Origin: Pseudomonadota bacterium
GTDB taxonomy: Bacteria > Myxococcota > Bradymonadia > UBA4248
Assembly (NCBI GenBank): GCA_017613855.1
Contig: JAGACY010000332.1
Location: 1-19,005 of the forward strand
Direction of reading: 5' to 3'
DNA length: 19,005 bases
The translations under genes were made by a program, and so were the position numbers. The notes beneath the pieces were generated by a model. The model saw only the letters and a program-made list of their open reading frames with translations. It was not told the origin of the DNA and did no database searches. This document shows, in pieces, positions 13,676 through 19,005 of the stretch (position 1 is its first letter; the number at the start of each line of letters is the position of its first letter).

Positions 13676-15220
13676 ATGTCACACTCTTTCGAAGGTACCA
13701 CACTTGCCCTGCAGCATTACTACGATATTGTAGGTACATACAGGAAACTGCCCCTTCTTACGGTTTACCAGGCTAACGAACAGCCCTTTGGCAACCGCGT
13801 CCTGGTCTGGATGGCCGCCTACGGCAATGACATTAAAGTCGCCGAAGATACGGCAAAACGTCTCGACGACGCCATGCTCAAAAACCGCGCCATTGCTGAG
13901 CCTCATGTCTTGCGTGTTCTGGATTATGGCACAAGCGAAGGGTTCAGCTTTGTGGTGACGGATTCCATTCGGGCCATCACACTGAGGGCATGGCTCAGAG
14001 CCCATGGTCCGCTCGATACCTGGCAGGCTCTGCGCCTGCTCGATCAACTCACCGGCATCATCACATCCGCCCATCAATCCGGCTTTGATAATCTTTGCCT
14101 CGATTCGGACAATATTTTCATCCTCAATGAAGACAGATTCGAAATCATCACGGGACCGCTCGGCATTGGACTGCACCGAAACGAGATCCTCACCATTAAG
14201 GATGTCCCCATTTCTGCAGAATTCATGCGCCACATCCCCCCCTGGGAATATGCAAGACACAGAATCACACTCTCATCGGATCAGGTACCGAAGGCCACCG
14301 ACGCTGCCGAAAAGGAAGAGACTTCACCAGAACCGGACAATTCGGCTTCTGAAGCCAAGAATGCCAGTGCCCAGACATCAGAAAATGATCTTTCATTAAA
14401 CGATGACAGCATTCAGGAGCTGCTGCTGCAGCCCGAACTCGAAGATTCTTCGCCAAAATCCGAAAGCCTGGCCCTGATACCGCCTCCCGAGGGATTTTGT
14501 CCCGATATCTACAATCTCGCTGTCGTGATGTACGAATCCCTTTGCGGACAGCATCCTTTCTTTAGTGAGGACAGGGATTTGTGCGATGCAGCTTTCTCTA
14601 TCTTCCAGGCGACACCGCTTCCGCTTTCCAAGCGCATTGAAATCAGCGATGATCTCAATGATGTGGTGATGGAAAAACTCCAATCCCCGCAAAAAGATAC
14701 CGAAGCAGACTTCCTCACAAGATTCTCAGCATACTGCACCGACGCAGACAGGGAAAAAGCACGTCAGGCTGAAAAATCATGGCTTTCCCCTGTGCCGGCC
14801 AGGTCTTCCGAAAAAAGAAAAAAGAAAAGCCATGTCAAATTCAAACACCCTTATGCCATTGCCGGGATTGGTGCAGCCATCGTCATCATTTTGACCATTT
14901 TTATTACCTATAAACTTGCACAATACCACGAGCCCGTCGATTTATTTGCAATCCCTGAACTCATACCGGCTGACACACAGGGAGTGGATGTCGTCATATC
15001 TCCACATGTTTTGCCCCCCAATACCAGCATTTACCTCTCCTCACTGGCGGATGGCTCTCTCATCAGACTTGGATCCCTGCCCTATATCTATCGGCAGCAG
15101 GAACCCGGTGCTAAGCTCAATTTCGTCATTTCTGATGAGTCCGGGCATTCGATGCAGGTACCCGTCACAGTCAAGGGTGAACAGGGACTTATGATGGTCC
15201 CAGTCGAACTCAATTGGTGA
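13676..15220 (+). CDS. Membrane-anchored Ser/Thr pseudokinase
   Basis: The protein has 514 residues and keeps the kinase fold pattern without catalytic residues. The beta3 VAIK motif reads VLVW (42-45, no Lys). EPHVLRVLDYG (75-85) matches the strand after the alpha-C helix. The HRDLKPxN loop reads NLCLDSDN (139-146), losing the catalytic Asp but keeping Asn146. DFG reads PLG (161-163). FMRHIPPWEYA (183-193) stands where the APE segment lies, and CPDIYNLAVVMYESLCGQHPFF (275-296) is a good alpha-F/G match. Between the last two is an acidic, Ser-rich insert of about 75 residues (200-270), absent from normal kinases. After a basic stretch (KRKKK) comes one TM segment (about 393-413) and a C-terminal beta-rich, PEGA-like extracytoplasmic domain. 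It probably acts as a scaffold or sensor. Most other genes here have a clear ribosome-binding site and this one does not, so the start is less certain. Confidence 0.8.
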   Translation: MSHSFEGTTLALQHYYDIVGTYRKLPLLTVYQANEQPFGNRVLVWMAAYGNDIKVAEDTAKRLDDAMLKNRAIAEPHVLRVLDYGTSEGFSFVVTDSIRAITLRAWLRAHGPLDTWQALRLLDQLTGIITSAHQSGFDNLCLDSDNIFILNEDRFEIITGPLGIGLHRNEILTIKDVPISAEFMRHIPPWEYARHRITLSSDQVPKATDAAEKEETSPEPDNSASEAKNASAQTSENDLSLNDDSIQELLLQPELEDSSPKSESLALIPPPEGFCPDIYNLAVVMYESLCGQHPFFSEDRDLCDAAFSIFQATPLPLSKRIEISDDLNDVVMEKLQSPQKDTEADFLTRFSAYCTDADREKARQAEKSWLSPVPARSSEKRKKKSHVKFKHPYAIAGIGAAIVIILTIFITYKLAQYHEPVDLFAIPELIPADTQGVDVVISPHVLPPNTSIYLSSLADGSLIRLGSLPYIYRQQEPGAKLNFVISDESGHSMQVPVTVKGEQGLMMVPVELNW

Positions 15221-15225
15221 TACTT

Positions 15226-15268
15226 TGAATGCGAAATGCGGAATGTGGAATGCGGAATATTGGAATGC
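15226..15268. repeat. Heptanucleotide tandem array, GGAATGC type
   Basis: Six degenerate 7-bp units read TGAATGC, GAAATGC, GGAATGT, GGAATGC and GGAATAT, then (one extra T) GGAATGC. The array starts six bases after the pseudokinase stop codon. The same heptad is found at 5-18, also beside a stop codon. Confidence 0.65.
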
Positions 15269-15312
15269 AAAACTAAAGGGCGACGCTGAAGATCATTGTG
15301 AATGGTATACAA

Positions 15313-15436
15313 AATTAGCAGTGAGCAGTTGAATGACAATGCCTAAATTGTGCTTCTAAAGCTACACTAACTATCATTCTTTAGAAATAACCTTGAGAAT
15401 CCCCCATTGCTAACTGCTAACTGCTAACTGCTTACT
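15313..15436. repeat. Inverted-repeat element with AGTTAGC heptads between convergent genes
   Basis: The left arm 15315-15330 (TTAGCAGTGAGCAGTT) matches the complement of 15412-15427 at 15 of 16 positions. CAATG/CATTG (15337-15341, 15405-15409) and TTCTAAAG/CTTTAGAA (15354-15361, 15379-15386) nest inside it. The right arm is a four-unit heptad array (GCTAACT three times, then GCTTACT, 15409-15436), and its last unit contains the stop codon of the lipoprotein gene. It might act as a bidirectional terminator, but neither side has a T-tract. Confidence 0.6.
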
Positions 15437-16673
15437 CCGTCCCAAACGCAAAATTGTTCATAAATGTGCCAACGACCTCAGGATCGAACTGATCCGTCCG
15501 TGCGATGTTGAGCAATTGGTATTGTCTGTCCGGGGTAAAGATCCAGGCGCTGCGTCCCTTGGAGTCATGGGCGGGCACATTAAAATCGCATGCAATCAGT
15601 GTATTCGTCCCCATATTGTGAAGCGAACACTGCAGATCCTGTCCTCCTATGGAACGTACAAATGAACCGATGGCACGATCACGTTCTGATTTAAGGTAAA
15701 AAGCGGTTTCCTGGGAATTGGCATCGTAATATTTAACGCGGACATCGAATTGCCCATAACGATAATCCTGCGAAGTATAGATTCGTTCTCCCTGATTATC
15801 GACAAACAAAGGAGCTCTTGGGAACCGAACGGAGAACCCGTCTGTTTTGTAGGAATTTAAAGGCCAGTTCTCGGGTTTTTCTGCATCATTTGCCGCATCA
15901 ATTGTCGCCTGAAAAGAAAGTTCTGAATCGACACTTCTGAGCAGTTGTCCATGCAGAATATCAAAGTCAATGGCAATAAAGATGGGAACCAGATCAATTT
16001 TCCATCGATTGTCTTCGTACTCAAAACCGATGTACGACGGATCTTCGGTAGGTTTGGCGTTGGCATAATAAAAATTGCCGATCAGGTATCTCTTGCCATT
16101 CTTTTCATAGGCCGTCAGATTATCCACCGATGCGGTCGTCAGCGTTTTATACCCAATCCATCCCTGATTGAATGCCGTTTCATAAAGCTGAGACGCATTC
16201 GCAGAAAGTATAAAACTCGGAGCCAGTCGTTTTACCATCATGGCAGCAGTGGCATGGATGGATGGAGAGAGGCGTTTTTCCAATATTTTATAATCATTTG
16301 GCGACGTGATGGCCGTTCTGGCAGCCACCAGAATATTGTCATAATACTGAAGCGAGGATTGAGACAGCAAAGACACAGCCTCCGCCCCATGATAGGAAAG
16401 AACTGCATTCTTAAACTGAGTATAGATTTCACGAATATCATCGCGTTCCTGACGCGTTGCAGGCTCCAGTTTTTTTAGATTGTCCAGCGGAGAATGTATA
16501 TTGTTCTGAGCCAGTTCTTCGGCGTTCTGAGTCGTTTCAACGGTCTGTGTGTGAGCGGTCTGGCTTTCATCCTTTGGCTCAGTATTCTCCTGCGTCACCG
16601 GCCCTCCCGAATGACACGCAAACAACAGCAGGGATGCCACCACAACAGATAGATAAAGGCGATGATTTCTCAT
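15432..16673 (-). CDS. Lipoprotein of unknown function
   Basis: The protein has 413 residues. The signal peptide ends LLLFAC, with Cys20 as the predicted lipidation site, followed by a Thr/Gln/Glu-rich linker (about 22-58). A middle helical/alpha-beta part (about 70-270) has no family I recognise. The last third begins TDGFSVRFPRAPLF and ends TFMNNFAFG, resembling the small domain with a GFSVxFP start and a final Phe-rich helix found in many uncharacterised exported proteins. Its ATG overlaps the CvpA-family stop as ATGA (16670-16673), so translation is coupled. The ribosome-binding site is weak. The stop codon lies inside a heptad array. The context (kinase, CvpA-like, lipoprotein) suggests an envelope role; its specific function is unknown. 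Confidence 0.8.
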   Translation of the reverse strand: MRNHRLYLSVVVASLLLFACHSGGPVTQENTEPKDESQTAHTQTVETTQNAEELAQNNIHSPLDNLKKLEPATRQERDDIREIYTQFKNAVLSYHGAEAVSLLSQSSLQYYDNILVAARTAITSPNDYKILEKRLSPSIHATAAMMVKRLAPSFILSANASQLYETAFNQGWIGYKTLTTASVDNLTAYEKNGKRYLIGNFYYANAKPTEDPSYIGFEYEDNRWKIDLVPIFIAIDFDILHGQLLRSVDSELSFQATIDAANDAEKPENWPLNSYKTDGFSVRFPRAPLFVDNQGERIYTSQDYRYGQFDVRVKYYDANSQETAFYLKSERDRAIGSFVRSIGGQDLQCSLHNMGTNTLIACDFNVPAHDSKGRSAWIFTPDRQYQLLNIARTDQFDPEVVGTFMNNFAFGTE

Positions 16674-17251
16674 GGATTGGTTTTACCCTCAGATGTCTGG
16701 TTCTTTTCAATATTTTCAATTTTTGGGATAGGCTGGCCGGCTGAAGCTTCTTTCCATCGCGTAAAGAAATCGAAATTCTCGATCAGGTTATTGTGAGAAC
16801 AAATCTGATACGCCTGGCTTTGAGTTAAGAATTGATGAATGCCGGGTGAATGATCTTCTATCCTTTTTTCGATGACATTTCCGATACAAAGGACAAAATA
16901 GAGCACCAAACACGCCTGAAGGATTCCCAATACAGCTCCGAGAATGTGGTTTGTCTTCTCGGCAATAGGAATTCCCTTAACGAGTGTATTATGTAAAAAG
17001 CGCCCAAGGGCATAACAAACAATATAGATACATGCCGCACTTGCAGAAATGAGAAAAAAGCGCACATTGTGCCCGATGATCAGTCCCAGATCCTTGGTTA
17101 AAATGAGCTCAAGCAAATCGGCCAATGCCGCGGCCCCCAGGATCGTGAGAATAATCCCTGCAAGCGTAAAGATCTGTTTTATAAAACCCTTGCGATAGCC
17201 AAAGACTGCCCAAACAAAGAGCACGGCAAGTAAAATAATGTCCAAAGCCAT
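16670..17251 (-). CDS. CvpA-family inner-membrane protein
   Basis: The protein has 193 residues, with AGGA six bases before ATG. It begins MALDIILLAVLFVWAVFGYRKGF, the family's typical opening helix and GYRxGF signature. Further hydrophobic segments lie at about 27-45, 63-84 and 103-125, giving four TM helices, and the C-terminal tail of about 65 residues is polar and longer than in the shortest members. CvpA proteins are tied to envelope homeostasis and, in Escherichia coli, to colicin V production; the molecular activity is not well defined. The gene starts 18 nt after the kinase stop and overlaps the lipoprotein gene by 4 nt, so all three form one operon. Confidence 0.88.
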   Translation of the reverse strand: MALDIILLAVLFVWAVFGYRKGFIKQIFTLAGIILTILGAAALADLLELILTKDLGLIIGHNVRFFLISASAACIYIVCYALGRFLHNTLVKGIPIAEKTNHILGAVLGILQACLVLYFVLCIGNVIEKRIEDHSPGIHQFLTQSQAYQICSHNNLIENFDFFTRWKEASAGQPIPKIENIEKNQTSEGKTNP

Positions 17252-17269
17252 GCCAATTCCTATACTAAG

Positions 17270-19005
17270 TTAGTTCGGATCAACAGTGAGTTCAATTTTT
17301 AAACTGGCAACCTTTTGAGTCAGCAACACACTCTTGCTCTTATATCCTTTGGCAGACACCACAATTCTGGCCGGAGCAGTATCTGAAGTTGTCCGAACCT
17401 TGCACAAACCAGGCTGGCACGACCCTTCCGAATTCACGAAACTGACCTGAGCAAAATCCGGAGAATAGCGCATCATCAGTGTAAACTTTTCCAGTTTTTC
17501 AGCCGGAGGTGTATCGGATGTCTGTTTTTTGTGTCTGTGTCTTCTTTTGCGCGGAGTGTCCGAATCTTCAGCATTTTCATCAGCCTGATCATTCCCATCC
17601 GGGGAGCCAGGTCCAGCCGCAGCATCGTCTTGAGACTTTTTCTTAAGGGAATCTGAGTTACCAGGCGCACCAGTCTCAGATAATTCATTTTCTGCGTCAG
17701 GCACACGCCCCAAATTCATCAGGCTGTCTCCGGACTGCATACCAAATGCCACCGCATCCAATGACGATTTCATAGAAATCGTCGAAGTGGAGTTGGCCAG
17801 TTCATAATACGGTGATTGTGCAGCTGCAGGTGCAGAACTCTCTGCAGAAGGGAGAGAGGGATCTTCCTTTTCTACAGGTTGTTCCTGACCAAACATGCTC
17901 TCCCATAATTTCGGCTGAAAGCCGTAAATAATAGCAAACGCCACCCCGACGACCAAAATGACCGCACCGGCAATGATGAGAGGGAGCACCCATTTGGCGC
18001 GCTTTTCCGGAAACTTCGACGGCAAAGGCTTTAAGGGGTTTATGGGCTTCTCTTCCTCAAACGAGACATGCCCATTCATTGCCATCGTCGGTATAAAAGG
18101 TACCGTCTGGGATTCTGCCACATCCTCCGGAATATCCAGCGCCGGCACAGAACCGGAAGCATCTTCGTCAAAGAAATTGCCAGTCTGGGCATCGTCACCT
18201 TTAAGACGACATCCGACCAACTCTGGGATCAGCTCTGGCTCACTCCAATGCTCGAGTACATCAATCACCTTTTGAGCCGTCGTAAAACGATTCTCAGGCA
18301 TTTTTTCGAGCAGTTTAAAAACCGTTGCCACAAGATTCGGATACTGTTCCACATCCGATGGAAAACTGCGCGGCGTCATAAAAAGATGCTTCGAAACCGT
18401 CACATGGAAGGTGTCACCATCAAACGGCGCAACCCCGGTCAGCATTTCATAAGCAATACATCCCACCGAATACAAATCGGCAGCCATGGTAACCGGCTCG
18501 TTTCTAAAAACTTCGGGAGGCATGTATTTAGGTGTGCCCGCAAAATCACCCGTCGTGGAACTGTCATCAAAGACAAATTTGGCAATACCGAAGTCGAGCA
18601 CCTTGACGAAATCATCCGGAAATCCCGGCCTCGTACAAAGCATAATATTGCCCGGCTTCAGATCACGGTGGATGAACCCAAACTGATGGGCTTCCGACAG
18701 AGCCGAAAGAACCTGAACCAAAATGGCTACGGTTCGCTTTGGAGAAAGACGCCCTTCATTAAATAATAAATCCTTGAGCTGCTGACCGCGAACCAGTTCC
18801 ATCACGATATAGGGCAAATTCTGAGTTGTCCTGCCACAATCGTAAAAGAACACGGTATTCTGCGCATGAAGCCTGCGAAGTATCTGGCTTTCCTGCTCAA
18901 ATTTTCGCAGCGTATCATGATCACGGACGGCCTCACGCGAAAGGATTTTTATAGCCACATCCCTGTCAAGATTGAGATCTGTCGCACGAAAAACAATACC
19001 GGCCT
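17270..19005 (-). CDS. Transmembrane Ser/Thr protein kinase with PEGA-like tail (5' end outside window)
   Basis: The frame is open to the window edge, and 577 residues are visible. The first visible residues, AGIVFRATDLNLDRDVAIK, are the end of the glycine loop and the beta3 strand, so perhaps 20-40 residues are missing. A GTG at 18958 is the Val of VAIK and not a start. All catalytic elements are present: the VAIK Lys, the alpha-C Glu, HRDLKPGN (18670-18647), DFG (18595-18587) and GTPKYMPPE. The RD motif suggests activation-loop control. A linker (with TQTVPF-like Thr/Ser stretches) follows, then one TM helix (about 17992-17918) and a long low-complexity Ser/Ala/Glu region with a KRRHRHKK block. 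A PEGA-like extracytoplasmic domain (KFTLMMRYSPDFAQVSF... to AKGYKSKSVLLTQKV) with a Cys pair ends the protein. It should phosphorylate cytoplasmic proteins in response to envelope signals. Confidence 0.93.
   Translation of the reverse strand, partial: AGIVFRATDLNLDRDVAIKILSREAVRDHDTLRKFEQESQILRRLHAQNTVFFYDCGRTTQNLPYIVMELVRGQQLKDLLFNEGRLSPKRTVAILVQVLSALSEAHQFGFIHRDLKPGNIMLCTRPGFPDDFVKVLDFGIAKFVFDDSSTTGDFAGTPKYMPPEVFRNEPVTMAADLYSVGCIAYEMLTGVAPFDGDTFHVTVSKHLFMTPRSFPSDVEQYPNLVATVFKLLEKMPENRFTTAQKVIDVLEHWSEPELIPELVGCRLKGDDAQTGNFFDEDASGSVPALDIPEDVAESQTVPFIPTMAMNGHVSFEEEKPINPLKPLPSKFPEKRAKWVLPLIIAGAVILVVGVAFAIIYGFQPKLWESMFGQEQPVEKEDPSLPSAESSAPAAAQSPYYELANSTSTISMKSSLDAVAFGMQSGDSLMNLGRVPDAENELSETGAPGNSDSLKKKSQDDAAAGPGSPDGNDQADENAEDSDTPRKRRHRHKKQTSDTPPAEKLEKFTLMMRYSPDFAQVSFVNSEGSCQPGLCKVRTTSDTAPARIVVSAKGYKSKSVLLTQKVASLKIELTVDPN

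Overview
The window looks like chromosome from a Gram-negative bacterium of moderate GC content. It encodes three Sec-type lipoproteins, a full tripartite RND efflux system and a TolC-type outer-membrane channel. Eukaryote-like Ser/Thr kinases with a transmembrane segment and a PEGA-like tail, a degenerate J-domain/TPR protein, and a lipoprotein built almost entirely of six-cysteine modules together suggest a Myxococcota/deltaproteobacterial-type lineage. That placement is inference, since no rRNA or other marker gene is present. All genes but one lie on the minus strand.

Layout in plus coordinates, with minus-strand transcription running right to left. (1) 38-3802: a two-gene unit, a modular Cys-rich lipoprotein followed 12 nt later by a full-length but motif-eroded FGGY sugar-kinase-like protein. 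(2) 4010-10579: an efflux locus in the order membrane-fusion lipoprotein, HAE-1-type RND pump, TolC-like channel. It has a good sigma70-like promoter and three stacked palindromes upstream, and a terminator-like hairpin between the first two genes. (3) 10951-13146: a J-like/TPR protein and a GAF-GGDEF diguanylate cyclase with an intact active site and I-site. (4) 13147-13675: a 529-nt divergent intergenic region with three abutting hairpins and a heptanucleotide array. (5) 13676-15220, plus strand: a membrane-anchored pseudokinase. (6) 15432 to the window end, minus strand: an active Ser/Thr kinase cut by the window edge, a CvpA-family membrane protein and a lipoprotein, tightly packed as an operon and convergent with the pseudokinase.

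Two layers of non-coding structure stand out. The first is a family of imperfect palindromes of about 33-39 nt with a conserved core (GCTAT ... ATACGC in transcript sense) and one bulged C in the 3' arm. It occurs as directly abutting arrays of 2 (after the TolC-like gene), 2 (after the GGDEF gene) and 3 (13345-13451, with no obvious gene to terminate). The last unit of each array has AAAGC/GCTTT arms and a T-rich tail, like an intrinsic terminator. The second is short heptanucleotide tandem arrays of three sequence types (GGAATGC, GCGCATT, AGTTAGC) at gene borders. They bracket the pseudokinase gene, and one array runs through a stop codon.

Functionally the window combines envelope export (efflux pump), envelope proteins (lipoproteins, CvpA family) and signalling (c-di-GMP synthesis, one active and one dead transmembrane kinase). 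Whether the kinase and pseudokinase act together cannot be read from the sequence.
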